From NCBI RefSeq assembly GCF_003012055.1, contig NZ_JYGE01000006.1, positions 124,001 through 188,000 on the forward strand: DNA of 64,000 bases, given 5' to 3'. Of this stretch, positions 34,660-44,227 are shown one piece after another. The notes below the pieces were generated by a model that saw nothing but the letters and a program-made list of their open reading frames with translations, searched no databases and had not been told where the DNA came from. This DNA comes from Peptostreptococcus russellii. Lineage in GTDB: Bacteria > Bacillota > Clostridia > Peptostreptococcales > Peptostreptococcaceae. How positions within the stretch are numbered: position 1 is the first letter of the stretch; each line of letters opens with the position of its first letter. A program made the position numbers and the translations under genes.

Positions 34660-36636
34660 ATGGCTATTGTAAAAATGAAGAAATTTCACCTCTTGGCACT
34701 AGATTCTCAACGCGAAAGATTATTAAGAGAACTTCAGATTTTCAGAAATATTCAGTTTGAGGATGTATGTGATGTTGAAGATTTTGAAGATGAAGATCTG
34801 CAGAGCTTTAAAAAGCCCATAGTGGAAAGTCAGCTTTCAGAATATGATGACATTATGAATCAATGCCTTTATGTAATTGATTTGGTAAGCAAATATACTC
34901 CTCCGATTTCTGGTCTGAAATCTTTGATTGATGGTCTTCCAAACTACACATTTGAAGAAATGGAAAGCAGAGTAGAAGATATTAACTTTGACTTAGAGTA
35001 TGAAGAAGTGAAAGTTTTGGGGGATGAACTAGCAAAGATTGAATCCAGTATTTCCAAGAGAAAAGAGTTGATTAAAGAGCTAGAGCCCGTAGCCGATATG
35101 GACGTAAGTTTTAAGTCTATGCAGAGTTTAAAAAGCTTTAAGGCAGTTGTGGGTGGAGTAAGTGGAAAGTTGTTAGAGATTTTTAAAGAGGAAGTGGATA
35201 ATTTAGATTATACTTATTGTGAAGAAATAGGAGTCTACAAAGAGGAGCATTTCTTCTTTATTATTTACGACAAAAGAGAAGAAGATAAAGTTTTAGAAGT
35301 ATTCAGGATAAGCAATATGAATATTATAAAAAATAATTCTGATAAGTTAGCAAATGAAAAAATAAAGGACCTTGAAAAAGAAATAGAAGAGCTTAAGCTT
35401 AGAGAAAAAGATATTATATCAAACTTAGCTTCAAAAGAAGAAGTTTTGGCAGATTTTAAGCTGTATTATGAATATCTTGGAAACTTGAAGGTAAGGTCTC
35501 AAGCTCAAAAAGATTTCATGGCTTCGAAAAGTGTATTTATGCTCAGTGGATATTGTCCAGACTATGATACTAAGAGATTGGAAAAAACAATTAAATCTGT
35601 TTGTAATGAAGACTATACATTTGAGCTAGAAGAGGTTGATAAAAACAGTGAGGAAGTACCAATTATATTAAAAAATAATAGCTTTGCTAAGGCTTTTGAA
35701 AATGTTACATCAACATATGCGCTTCCAAAGTACAATGAAGTGGATCCAACTCCTTTATACGCACCAATATATGCACTATTCTTCGGAATGATGTCAGCCG
35801 ATGTTGGTTATGGAGTAATCTTACTTTTACTAACTACTATTGGATTGAAGATATGTAACTTCACACCAAATATGAAAAAGAATGTAAGATTCTTCCAGTT
35901 AATAGGAGTATCTTCTACAATCTGGGGATTTTTATATGGCTCATACTTCGGTGCAAGTATTCCAGGTATGTGGAAGTTGTTAGATTTAAGCACTCAATTT
36001 ATGCAAGTCCTTATACTTTCAATAGTTATGGGTGGTATACATTTATTCTATGGTCTTTTGATCAAGGCCTATATGCAGGTAAGAGACAAACAGTATCTTG
36101 ATATGTTCTTTGATGTTATAGCTTGGTATATAACTTTGGGAGGAATAATATGTTTATTACTTTCAGCAGCAGGAATACTTTCATCAAAGGTTGGAGATAT
36201 ATCATTATATGTAATGATTGCTGGTATAATACTTTTAGTAATAGGTGGGGCAAGGGCTTCAGAAGGAAATATAGCTAAAAGAATAGTTGCAGGTATATAT
36301 AATGTATATGGATTATCAAGTTATATTGGTGACTTTGTTTCATACTCTCGTCTTATGGCTTTAGGTATGTCAGGTGGATATATAGCTTTTTCAGTGAATA
36401 TGATTGCTGGAATGATGTGGGGAAAGACAATAATAGGTTATGTAGGAGCAATCCTAATTCTAGTATTATTCCATGCATTTAATCTATTCCTTTCATGTCT
36501 AGGTGCATATGTGCATTCATTAAGACTAATCTATGTAGAATTCTTTGGTAAATTCTATGAAGGTGGTGGAAAAGCATTTAATTTCTTTAGAAATAAAACT
36601 AAATACATAAATTTAGATAGACAATACGAAGATTAG
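34660..36636 (+). CDS. ntpI: V-type ATPase subunit I (stator/membrane a subunit)
   Basis: 658-residue subunit. The N-terminal half (about 1-340) is soluble and helical, with long coiled coils (EKEIEELKLREKDI). The C-terminal half has about seven to eight membrane helices, starting near PTPLYAPIYALFFGMMSADVGYG. The essential Arg-containing helix region includes YVGDFVSYSRLMALGMSGGYIA-like sequence (IGDFVSYSRLMALG). It forms the half channels for the ion at the rotor interface and connects the peripheral stalks to the membrane. It is second in the operon, right after subunit G/H, with subunit K next. Length and motifs are normal. Confidence 0.94.
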   Translation: MAIVKMKKFHLLALDSQRERLLRELQIFRNIQFEDVCDVEDFEDEDLQSFKKPIVESQLSEYDDIMNQCLYVIDLVSKYTPPISGLKSLIDGLPNYTFEEMESRVEDINFDLEYEEVKVLGDELAKIESSISKRKELIKELEPVADMDVSFKSMQSLKSFKAVVGGVSGKLLEIFKEEVDNLDYTYCEEIGVYKEEHFFFIIYDKREEDKVLEVFRISNMNIIKNNSDKLANEKIKDLEKEIEELKLREKDIISNLASKEEVLADFKLYYEYLGNLKVRSQAQKDFMASKSVFMLSGYCPDYDTKRLEKTIKSVCNEDYTFELEEVDKNSEEVPIILKNNSFAKAFENVTSTYALPKYNEVDPTPLYAPIYALFFGMMSADVGYGVILLLLTTIGLKICNFTPNMKKNVRFFQLIGVSSTIWGFLYGSYFGASIPGMWKLLDLSTQFMQVLILSIVMGGIHLFYGLLIKAYMQVRDKQYLDMFFDVIAWYITLGGIICLLLSAAGILSSKVGDISLYVMIAGIILLVIGGARASEGNIAKRIVAGIYNVYGLSSYIGDFVSYSRLMALGMSGGYIAFSVNMIAGMMWGKTIIGYVGAILILVLFHAFNLFLSCLGAYVHSLRLIYVEFFGKFYEGGGKAFNFFRNKTKYINLDRQYED

Positions 36637-36695
36637 ATATAAAGATAAATTAAGATTGTGCGACTAAAAAGTCGTGATTTAAGGGAGGTTTATTT

Positions 36696-37181
36696 ATGAA
36701 TTTCGGAAGTTGGATAGTAGAAAATGGCGGAGTAATATTTGGTGGATTGGGTGTTGTATTTGCAATGCTAGCATCATTAGGATCAGCAAAAGGTCTATCA
36801 GTAGTTGGTCAAGCGGCCTCTGGTCTCGTTCCAGAAGAGCCACAAAAGTTTGGTAAAACACTTATATTACAGTTATTACCAGGTACACAGGGCTTATACG
36901 GATTTGTTATAGCACTTTTGATATTACTACAGCTTAGTGGAGATATGACTCTTGCACAAGGAATGTATCTTGCAGCAGTTGGTATGCCAATAGGATTTGT
37001 AGGTTGGGGCTCAGCAGTATCTCAGGGTAAGGTTGCAGCCAGTGGTGTAGGAATTCTTGCTAAAAATGAATCTCAGACAACTAAGGGTATTATATACGCA
37101 GTAATGGTTGAGACTTATGCACTATTAGCATTTGTTATATCACTTCTTTTATTCTTCAAGTTCGGAGCTTTCTTTGCTTAA
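36696..37181 (+). CDS. ntpK: V-type ATPase subunit K (rotor ring), Na+-type
   Basis: 161-residue, four-helix rotor proteolipid made of two duplicated hairpins. The ion-site residues of the Enterococcus hirae Na+-ATPase subunit NtpK are all present with the same numbering: Leu61, Thr64 and Gln65 in LQLLPGTQGLYGF, Gln110 in AVSQGKVAASG, and Glu139 in VMVETYALL. This set is a strong sign of Na+ rather than H+ transport. Only one carboxylate per two hairpins is seen, as in NtpK. AAGGGAGG precedes the ATG. It follows subunit I by 60 bases and precedes subunit E. Confidence 0.95.
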   Translation: MNFGSWIVENGGVIFGGLGVVFAMLASLGSAKGLSVVGQAASGLVPEEPQKFGKTLILQLLPGTQGLYGFVIALLILLQLSGDMTLAQGMYLAAVGMPIGFVGWGSAVSQGKVAASGVGILAKNESQTTKGIIYAVMVETYALLAFVISLLLFFKFGAFFA

Positions 37182-37217
37182 AGAAAACAAAAAAATCAGA
37201 GAAAAGGAAGTGATTAA

Positions 37218-37763
37218 ATGGCAGAGTTAAGTAATTTAACCAATAGAATTCTAGAGGAAGCAAAGTCTTTAGCAGATGAAATTGTTAAGTCTGCAGAGTT
37301 AAAGGCAGAGAATATAATGAAAAAGTCTAATGAACAAGCAAAACTTAGATATGATTCTATAGTTGAAAAAGGTACTTTGGAGGCTGAAAACTTAAAAGAA
37401 AGATTAAAGTCAAATGCTAAATTAAAGGCAAGGGACAATGAGTTAAATGCCAAGCAAGAAGTAATAAAAAGAGTGTTTGAAGAAGCATTGGAAGATGTTA
37501 AAAATATTGATGACGAAAAATTAATATCTTACATACAGAACAATGCAAGTTTTTCAGAAGATTCTATTTTGCTCGTTCAAAAGGATAGGCTAGATTTAAT
37601 AAAAGAAAAATTTCCACAATCAAAAGTATCAGAAGAAAGATTTGTAGATTCAGGTTTTGTGGAGATTAGTGGGGGTATTGAAAAGAACTTTACATTCAGT
37701 ACTCAAATAGATTATATAAAAGATGAAATACAAGGGGAAATAGCGAAAGTACTTTTTAGATAG
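37218..37763 (+). CDS. ntpE: V-type ATPase subunit E (peripheral stalk)
   Basis: 181-residue stalk subunit. The N-terminal 100 residues are a charged helix (LAEELNLTNRILEEAKSLADE-like, with many Lys and Glu). The globular C-terminal part ends with the family-typical SGFVEISGGIEKNFTF near residue 145 and a final helix DEIQGEIAKVLF. With subunit G/H it forms the peripheral stalk that holds the A3B3 head against the membrane part. AAAGGAAG precedes the ATG. It is spaced 36 bases after subunit K and 13 before subunit C, consistent with the HIKECFABD order. Confidence 0.9.
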   Translation: MAELSNLTNRILEEAKSLADEIVKSAELKAENIMKKSNEQAKLRYDSIVEKGTLEAENLKERLKSNAKLKARDNELNAKQEVIKRVFEEALEDVKNIDDEKLISYIQNNASFSEDSILLVQKDRLDLIKEKFPQSKVSEERFVDSGFVEISGGIEKNFTFSTQIDYIKDEIQGEIAKVLFR

Positions 37764-37776
37764 TGGGGGGTAGTTT

Positions 37777-38772
37777 ATGGATAGATTAGATTACGCCCAG
37801 GGTGTAGTAATGGCGAGGGTTTATGAGAAGAGACTTCTCGACAAAGGAAAACTTGATAAAATGATAGATGCAAAAGACGCAGATGAAGCATTTAAAATAC
37901 TTTTAGATTCAGAGTATTCAAAGAGTACAGAGGGTGTTGAAGGCGTAGATGACTATGAATTGCTACTAAAAAATGAAACTTCTAGAGCTTTTGGACTAGG
38001 TGGGGAAATGCTTCAAGATAAAAGAATTTTAGAAATACTATCTTTGAAGTATGACTATCACAATCTAAAGACAATGGTAAAAGAAAAGGTTTCTGGTAAA
38101 AATCTTGAAGATTTATTTATATATTCAAGTGAAAACGATCCAGAAAAGATCAGATTACAGTTTGAGAGTGGACACTTCACAGATACAAAGAGTGAGTTTA
38201 TAAAGGCACTTAGAGATGCTGAAGAAAAATATAGTGAAACTTCTGATCCTCAAATGATTGATATCTCAGTGGATAAAGCATATTTTAGACATTTGAAAGA
38301 GATAGCGGATTCTTTAGAGATAGAATTATTTAGTGATTATGTAAGTGGGAGCATAGATTTCTATAATGTATCTTCTATGTTAAGAGCTATAAAAATGGGA
38401 AAAAATCCTAACTTTTTAAAGGAAATACTCTTTGAAGGTGGTGGAATATCTATAGCAAAGCTAATTGAATTATCAAGAGAAAATTTTGATAGGCTAGCTA
38501 CTTCTCTAAAATCTGAAAAAATAGGAAGAGCATTACTTGATAGTGCTGAAAGCTATAAAGAAACTGGAAGCCTATCTGTAGTAGACAATGAAAAGGACAT
38601 TTATCTAAGAAGATTAAATTCTGATTCAAGATTTATTTCTTTTGGTCCAGAACCAATATTTGCTTATCTTGTGGCAAAGGAAAAAGAAATATCAATAGTC
38701 AGGCTGATACTAGTCGGAAAATTAAATAATATCCCGTCTATAAAACTTAGAGAAAGGCTGGGTGATATTTAA
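37777..38772 (+). CDS. ntpC: V-type ATPase subunit C (central stalk d-type)
   Basis: 331-residue helical subunit (C/d family). Typical features are the start [36 protein letters not shown] in the first third, DKAYFRHL in the centre, and the end [27 protein letters not shown], which is highly conserved. It is the socket that links the rotor ring to central-stalk subunits D and F. GTGGGGGGTAG precedes the ATG. Its stop overlaps the ATG of subunit F by one base (TAATG), a sign of coupled translation. Confidence 0.93.
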   Translation: MDRLDYAQGVVMARVYEKRLLDKGKLDKMIDAKDADEAFKILLDSEYSKSTEGVEGVDDYELLLKNETSRAFGLGGEMLQDKRILEILSLKYDYHNLKTMVKEKVSGKNLEDLFIYSSENDPEKIRLQFESGHFTDTKSEFIKALRDAEEKYSETSDPQMIDISVDKAYFRHLKEIADSLEIELFSDYVSGSIDFYNVSSMLRAIKMGKNPNFLKEILFEGGGISIAKLIELSRENFDRLATSLKSEKIGRALLDSAESYKETGSLSVVDNEKDIYLRRLNSDSRFISFGPEPIFAYLVAKEKEISIVRLILVGKLNNIPSIKLRERLGDI

Positions 38773-39095
38773 TGTATAAGATAGGAGCAGTTGGAGATAA
38801 GGACTCGATTTTAGCTTTCAAATCTATTGGAATAGATGTATATCCAGTAGTTGATGGAGATCAAGCTAGAGATACAATAGATGATTTGGCAGCTAGACAA
38901 TATGGCTTAATATTTGTTACGGAACATATTGCTCAATATATTGAGGAAACAATAAAAAGATATAAAAAAAAGCTAACGCCAGCAATTATACTAATTCCCT
39001 CCAATCAAGGGACGCTGGGTATAGGAATGAATGATATAAATAAAAATGTGGAAAAGGCAGTAGGTAGTAACATATTTGCCAATTCTGATAAATAA
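38772..39095 (+). CDS. ntpG: V-type ATPase subunit F (central stalk)
   Basis: 107-residue small subunit. It begins [20 protein letters not shown] and has a Rossmann-like alternation of strands and helices with [16 protein letters not shown] and [16 protein letters not shown]. It binds subunit D in the central stalk and activates ATP hydrolysis in the Enterococcus enzyme, where the gene is called ntpG. The start codon shares its first base with the end of subunit C. AAGGAGG of the next gene begins directly after the stop. Length agrees with the family. Confidence 0.93.
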   Translation: MYKIGAVGDKDSILAFKSIGIDVYPVVDGDQARDTIDDLAARQYGLIFVTEHIAQYIEETIKRYKKKLTPAIILIPSNQGTLGIGMNDINKNVEKAVGSNIFANSDK

Positions 39096-39109
39096 GGAGG
39101 AGAGGCTTA

Positions 39110-40888
39110 GTGAAGGCAGGTAAAATAGTAAAAGTATCTGGTCCGCTTGTCGTAGCCGAGGGAATGGAAGATGCCAATATATATGACGTGGTAAAGGTAT
39201 CGGACTCAAAGCTGATAGGGGAAATCATAGAAATGCGTGATGACAAAGCTTCAATACAGGTATATGAGGAAACAGCAGGTATCGGTCCAGGAGAACCTGT
39301 TATAACAACAGGAGAGCAGCTAAGTGTAGAACTTGGGCCAGGTCTTATAGAAAACATGTTTGATGGTATACAAAGACCTCTTGAAAAGTTTAGAGCTATA
39401 GCGGGAGATTTTCTAACAAAAGGTATAGAAGTTCCTTCTCTAGATAGAGATAAAAAATGGTACTTCCACCCTGAAGCAAAGGTAGGAGATAGGCTAGAAG
39501 AGGGTGATGTACTAGGTTATGTTCAGGAAACTAAGGTAGTAAAACATATAGTAATGGTTCCATACAAAAAAAGTGGTGTACTGGAAAGTATAGAAGAGGG
39601 AGAATTTACTATTGTTGATGATATAGCCGTTTTGAAATCTGAAAGTGGAGAAAGTATTCCTGTTCAGATGATGCAAAAATGGCCAGTTAGAGTAAGCAGA
39701 AGAGTTAAAGAAAAGATAGCACCTAGAGTACCACTTATAACTGGACAGAGAGTAGTAGATACATTTTTCCCAGTTACAAAAGGAGGAACAGCCTGTGTTC
39801 CAGGACCTTTTGGTTCAGGTAAAACAGTTGTCCAGCATCAGCTTGCAAAATGGGCAGATGCTCAGATAGTGGTCTATGTAGGATGTGGTGAACGTGGAAA
39901 TGAGATGACAGATGTTTTGAACGAATTTCCAGAGTTGATAGACCCTCATACAGGTGAAACACTGATGAAGAGAACCGTATTAATAGCCAATACTTCTAAT
40001 ATGCCGGTTGCAGCTCGTGAAGCTAGTATATATACAGGAATCACAATTGCAGAATATTTCAGAGATATGGGATACTCAGTAGCGGTTATGGCGGACTCAA
40101 CATCTAGATGGGCAGAGGCTCTAAGAGAAATGTCAGGTCGTCTTGAAGAAATGCCAGGTGATGAAGGTTATCCGGCTTACCTTTCATCAAGAGCAGCTGA
40201 ATTTTACGAAAGAGCAGGTAAGGTAGTTTGTAAAGGAAAGGATAATAGAGAAGGGGCCCTTACAATTATAGGGGCAGTCTCACCTCCAGGTGGTGATATA
40301 TCAGAACCAGTATCACAGGCTACACTGAGAATAGTAAAAGTTTTCTGGGGACTAAATGCAAATCTAGCATATAAGAGACATTTCCCAGCAATATCTTGGC
40401 TTGACTCATATTCACTATATCAGTCAGATGTAGATGAATGGATGGGGGACAATGTATCACCTAGATTCCCAGAAAATAGAATAGAGGCTATGTCTTTACT
40501 TCAAGAGGAATCAAGTCTACAAGAAATTGTTAGACTGGTAGGTAGAGACACTTTATCTGAAAAAGACCAGTTGAAACTAGAAGTAGCAAAGTCTATAAGA
40601 GAGGATTATCTGCAACAAAATGCTTTCCAAGAGGTAGATACATTTACATCTCTAGAAAAGCAAGATAAAATGTTGGATTTAGTACTTAAGTATTATAGAG
40701 AATCCTTAAGAGCTTTGGATAAAAATATTTATCTAGATGAGCTATTAAAGTTAGAGGTAAGAGAATCTATAGCAAGAGCCAAGTATACTGAAGAGGCTAA
40801 TATAGATAAAATAGATAAGGTATCAAAAGAAATAACAAGGCAAATAGATGAATTAATAAACAGTAGAGGAGGTGGACTAGATGATTAA
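39110..40888 (+). CDS. ntpA: V-type ATPase catalytic subunit A
   Basis: 592-residue catalytic subunit. It has the P-loop GPFGSGKTV at about 234-241, the extra non-homologous region of about 90 residues that sets A apart from F-type beta subunits (about 115-200), [31 protein letters not shown], and a helical C-terminal domain. It hydrolyses (or, in reverse, makes) ATP at three sites. The start codon is GTG at 39110 after AAGGAGGAGAGGC. It overlaps subunit B by eight bases at its end, which fits equal production of A and B. Confidence 0.97.
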   Translation: MKAGKIVKVSGPLVVAEGMEDANIYDVVKVSDSKLIGEIIEMRDDKASIQVYEETAGIGPGEPVITTGEQLSVELGPGLIENMFDGIQRPLEKFRAIAGDFLTKGIEVPSLDRDKKWYFHPEAKVGDRLEEGDVLGYVQETKVVKHIVMVPYKKSGVLESIEEGEFTIVDDIAVLKSESGESIPVQMMQKWPVRVSRRVKEKIAPRVPLITGQRVVDTFFPVTKGGTACVPGPFGSGKTVVQHQLAKWADAQIVVYVGCGERGNEMTDVLNEFPELIDPHTGETLMKRTVLIANTSNMPVAAREASIYTGITIAEYFRDMGYSVAVMADSTSRWAEALREMSGRLEEMPGDEGYPAYLSSRAAEFYERAGKVVCKGKDNREGALTIIGAVSPPGGDISEPVSQATLRIVKVFWGLNANLAYKRHFPAISWLDSYSLYQSDVDEWMGDNVSPRFPENRIEAMSLLQEESSLQEIVRLVGRDTLSEKDQLKLEVAKSIREDYLQQNAFQEVDTFTSLEKQDKMLDLVLKYYRESLRALDKNIYLDELLKLEVRESIARAKYTEEANIDKIDKVSKEITRQIDELINSRGGGLDD

Positions 40889-42266
40889 GGAATACAAAAC
40901 AATTAGGGAAATAGTCGGTCCACTTTTGATGGTAGATGGAGTTGAAGGAATAAAATACGAGGAGCTAGTTGAAATAGAGATGCAGGATGGCTCTATCCGT
41001 AGAGGTAGAGTTCTTGAAATCAATGGAGACAAGGCAATGGTACAGCTATTTGAAGGCTCTGCAGGTATCAACCTTAGAGATTCAAAGGTAAGATTTTTAG
41101 CAAAACCACTAACTCTCGGTGTTTCAGAAGATATGATAGGTAGAGTTTTCAATGGAATGGGAAACCCAAATGATGGAGGTCCCGATCTTATTCCAGAGAA
41201 AAAGCTAGATATCAATGGTATTGCAATAAATCCAGTGGCAAGAGATTATCCGTCTGAATTTATACAGACAGGAGTATCTGCAATAGATGGACTAAATACA
41301 TTGGTTAGAGGACAGAAGCTACCTATATTCTCAGGATCAGGTTTACCACATGCTAATTTAGCGGCACAGATAGCTAGACAGGCTAAGGTATTGGGAACAG
41401 ATGAAAAGTTCGCAGTTGTATTTGCGGCTATAGGTATAACATTTGAAGAAGCACAGTTCTTTATTGATGACTTCAAAAAAACTGGGGCAATAGACAGAGC
41501 GGTTCTATTTATGAATCTAGCAAATGACCCAGCCATAGAGCGTATATCAACACCTAGAATGGCACTTACTTGTGCAGAGTATCTTGCTTTTGAAAAAGAT
41601 ATGCACGTACTAGTAATTATGACAGACCTTACAAATTACTGCGAGGCTCTTCGTGAGATTTCAGCAGCTAGACGTGAGGTTCCAGGAAGAAGAGGTTACC
41701 CAGGTTATTTATACACAGACCTTTCAACACTTTATGAAAGAGCTGGTAGAATTAAGGGGAGAAAGGGTTCAATCACTCAGGTACCAATACTTACAATGCC
41801 AGAAGATGATAAGACCCATCCAATTCCAGACCTTACAGGATATATAACAGAGGGTCAGATTATACTATCGAGAGAACTTTACAAGAAAAACTTGATGCCT
41901 CCGATAGATGTTTTACCTTCCTTATCTAGACTAAAGGATAAAGGTATCGGTGAAGGTAAGACAAGAGAAGATCATGCTGATACAATGAACCAGCTATTTG
42001 CAGCATATGCAGCGGGTAAGGAAGCAAAAGAACTACAGGTAATATTGGGTGAGTCAGCTTTATCTGAATCAGACAAGGCATTTGCCAAGTTTGCAGATGA
42101 ATTTGAGAAGTTATATGTATCTCAAGGTTACAATAGTAATAGAACTATAGTTGAAACTCTTGATCTTGGATGGGATCTACTAAAGATTCTTCCAAGGGCA
42201 GAACTAAAGAGAATAAAGGACAAATATATAGAGAAGTATTTACCAGAGGAAAGCCAGGTGGATTAA
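40881..42266 (+). CDS. ntpB: V-type ATPase non-catalytic subunit B
   Basis: 461-residue regulatory nucleotide-binding subunit. The start is [20 protein letters not shown]. The position of the A-subunit P-loop carries a degenerate sequence ([18 protein letters not shown]), as expected for B subunits. [13 protein letters not shown] and the typical [25 protein letters not shown]-like region follow. It alternates with A in the hexameric head. Its ATG lies inside the end of subunit A, with AGAGGAGGTGG before it. Subunit D starts two bases after its stop. Length is normal. Confidence 0.97.
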   Translation: MIKEYKTIREIVGPLLMVDGVEGIKYEELVEIEMQDGSIRRGRVLEINGDKAMVQLFEGSAGINLRDSKVRFLAKPLTLGVSEDMIGRVFNGMGNPNDGGPDLIPEKKLDINGIAINPVARDYPSEFIQTGVSAIDGLNTLVRGQKLPIFSGSGLPHANLAAQIARQAKVLGTDEKFAVVFAAIGITFEEAQFFIDDFKKTGAIDRAVLFMNLANDPAIERISTPRMALTCAEYLAFEKDMHVLVIMTDLTNYCEALREISAARREVPGRRGYPGYLYTDLSTLYERAGRIKGRKGSITQVPILTMPEDDKTHPIPDLTGYITEGQIILSRELYKKNLMPPIDVLPSLSRLKDKGIGEGKTREDHADTMNQLFAAYAAGKEAKELQVILGESALSESDKAFAKFADEFEKLYVSQGYNSNRTIVETLDLGWDLLKILPRAELKRIKDKYIEKYLPEESQVD

Positions 42267-42267
42267 T

Positions 42268-42903
42268 ATGGCTAGATTAAATGTAAATCCAACTAGAATG
42301 GAGCTTTCGAGATTAAAGGCAAGACTCTCTACTTCAACAAGAGGACATAAACTTTTAAAAGATAAGCAAGATGAGTTGATGAGACAGTTCATAGCAATGA
42401 TTAAAGAAAATAAGAAATTAAGAGAAGAAGTTGAATCTAAAATTACAGACTCTTTTGAAGATTTCTTGTTGGCAAGAAGTATGAACTCATCTCAGATGTT
42501 GGATGAAGCGTTAGCCATATCAAAAGAGAGTATAGATCTGGAAATAGAGACAAAGAACTTGATGAGTGTCAACGTTCCAGTGATGACATTTAATAGAAGT
42601 GATGAAGATGATGCATCAGCAATATATCCGTATGGATTTGGAGGTACATCTGCAGAACTTGATGAAGCTGTTAAAAAGTTATATGACATATTGCCAGATT
42701 TGTTGAAACTTGCTGAAATAGAGAAGGCTTGTCAGCTGATGGCTGATGAAATAGAAAGTACAAGAAGAAGGGTAAATGCACTTGAATATATGACTATTCC
42801 TCAGCTAGAAGAAACAATAGTGTATATAAGGATGAAACTAGAAGAGGATGAAAGAAGTTCTATTACAAGACTTATGAAGGTTAAAGATATTATTAATCAG
42901 TAG
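42268..42903 (+). CDS. ntpD: V-type ATPase subunit D (central shaft)
   Basis: 211-residue shaft protein. The N-terminus [39 protein letters not shown] is the hallmark of subunit D, seen here in shortened form as [12 protein letters not shown] second long helix lies at the C-terminus ([21 protein letters not shown]). The two helices form the rotating coiled coil inside the head. It is the last gene of the nine-gene operon, 28 bases before a second small stem and then the terminator at 42952. Length and order agree with archaeal/bacterial V-type enzymes. Confidence 0.95.
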   Translation: MARLNVNPTRMELSRLKARLSTSTRGHKLLKDKQDELMRQFIAMIKENKKLREEVESKITDSFEDFLLARSMNSSQMLDEALAISKESIDLEIETKNLMSVNVPVMTFNRSDEDDASAIYPYGFGGTSAELDEAVKKLYDILPDLLKLAEIEKACQLMADEIESTRRRVNALEYMTIPQLEETIVYIRMKLEEDERSSITRLMKVKDIINQ

Positions 42904-42951
42904 TACTTTGATTTAGTAAAATTGATAGATTGCCTAAAATTTATATAAAGT

Positions 42952-43000
42952 ATAAAGGAAGTTCGGTAGTGTTCACCGTGCTTCCTTTATCATTTTTTTA
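42952..43000 (+). terminator. terminator of the V-ATPase operon
   Basis: ATAAAGGAAG (42952-42961) pairs with CTTCCTTTAT (42981-42990), with CGGT/ACCG inside, followed by a run of T. The spacer to 43313 is AT-rich with no gene seen. Confidence 0.92.
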
Positions 43001-43313
43001 AAAAAATATAAATAAAATTAAAAATTTATAATTGAAATAAGAGTATTATAAAAATTATTTTAATTAACTTAATAACATTTCAATGAATTAAAAAAAGTCA
43101 ATAATCAAGATAAAAATTTTTTATTATAAGAATTTGATAAAAGACAAGTTAGAAAATAATGTTAATAAATTGTTTTTTCAGTGAAAAACTTAACTTATTT
43201 CAGGCGGAAATATAGACAAGATGAAAGTAAAATGTTAAAATAAAATCAAAGAAAAGATTTCTATTATAGCAATTAACTTATTAATAATAGATACTTATTA
43301 AGGTGGTGATTGG

Positions 43314-44225
43314 GTGAAACCTTTAGTATTAAACATTCAAAAATGTAGTATACATGATGGGCCAGGTATACGCACCACTGTATTTTTCAAGGGGTGTCCT
43401 CTTGATTGTACATGGTGTCACAATCCAGAAAGTCAAAATTACAAAGTTGACTTTATGTATGATCCAGAAAAGTGTACTCACTGCTATACATGTATAGAAA
43501 AGTGTGAGCACGACGCAATTTGTTTGAAAGAGGGGAAACTAGTAAGACTTGATGACAAATGTGAGCTTTGTGGAACTTGTTTGGATTGGTGCCTAGCAGG
43601 GTCGAGAGAGCTTGTTGGAGATGAATATGAAGCATCTGAACTTATAAAAGAACTAGAGAAAGATTCAATGTTTTATGAGGAGTCAGGCGGAGGTGTAACT
43701 TTGTCGGGTGGCGAAGTTATGTGTCAAGATATGGATTACATAGAAAAGCTGATTCGAGGATTACATAATAAGGGAATAGACGTAGCTATAGATACTTGTG
43801 GCTATGCAGCTCAAGAAAATTTTGAAAAGATATATCCGATTGTAGATAGATTTCTATATGATATAAAACTGGCAGATGAAGACTTGCATAAGAAGTTTAC
43901 AGGCAAGTCCAATAGTTTGATATTAAATAATCTAAAATATCTAAATTCTGTAGATGCAAATATTAATATTAGAATACCTTTAATAGAAGGTGTAAATATA
44001 GATAAGGATAACATAGAAATAAAAAGAATTATCGAAATTTTGAAACCACTTAAGATTTCATCTATAAACTTACTGCCTTATCATAATATTATGGAGCATA
44101 AATATAAGAAACTAGAAAAAGAATATAAGTGTGATACATTCAGAAAGCCAAGCGATGAAAAACTAGAAGAGATTAAAAAATTATTTTTAGATAATAATTT
44201 TAATAATGTTAAAATTGGAGGTTAG
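43314..44225 (+). CDS. glycyl radical enzyme activating enzyme for HypD (radical SAM)
   Basis: 303-residue radical SAM activase. The SAM cluster motif is C28-x3-C32-x2-C35 (KGCPLDCTWCHNPE). A ferredoxin-like insert with two further [4Fe-4S] sets follows: C54, C57, C60, C64 and C83, C86, C89, C93. GGGVTLSGGE is the conserved SAM-binding element at about 125. It installs the glycyl radical on the next gene's product, from which it is separated by two bases. The start is GTG at 43314 after AGGTGGTGATTG. The ferredoxin insert is typical of activases for decarboxylating or dehydrating glycyl radical enzymes and absent from classic PflA. Operon: activase, hypD, then proC. Confidence 0.94.
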   Translation: MKPLVLNIQKCSIHDGPGIRTTVFFKGCPLDCTWCHNPESQNYKVDFMYDPEKCTHCYTCIEKCEHDAICLKEGKLVRLDDKCELCGTCLDWCLAGSRELVGDEYEASELIKELEKDSMFYEESGGGVTLSGGEVMCQDMDYIEKLIRGLHNKGIDVAIDTCGYAAQENFEKIYPIVDRFLYDIKLADEDLHKKFTGKSNSLILNNLKYLNSVDANINIRIPLIEGVNIDKDNIEIKRIIEILKPLKISSINLLPYHNIMEHKYKKLEKEYKCDTFRKPSDEKLEEIKKLFLDNNFNNVKIGG

Positions 44226-44227
44226 TT

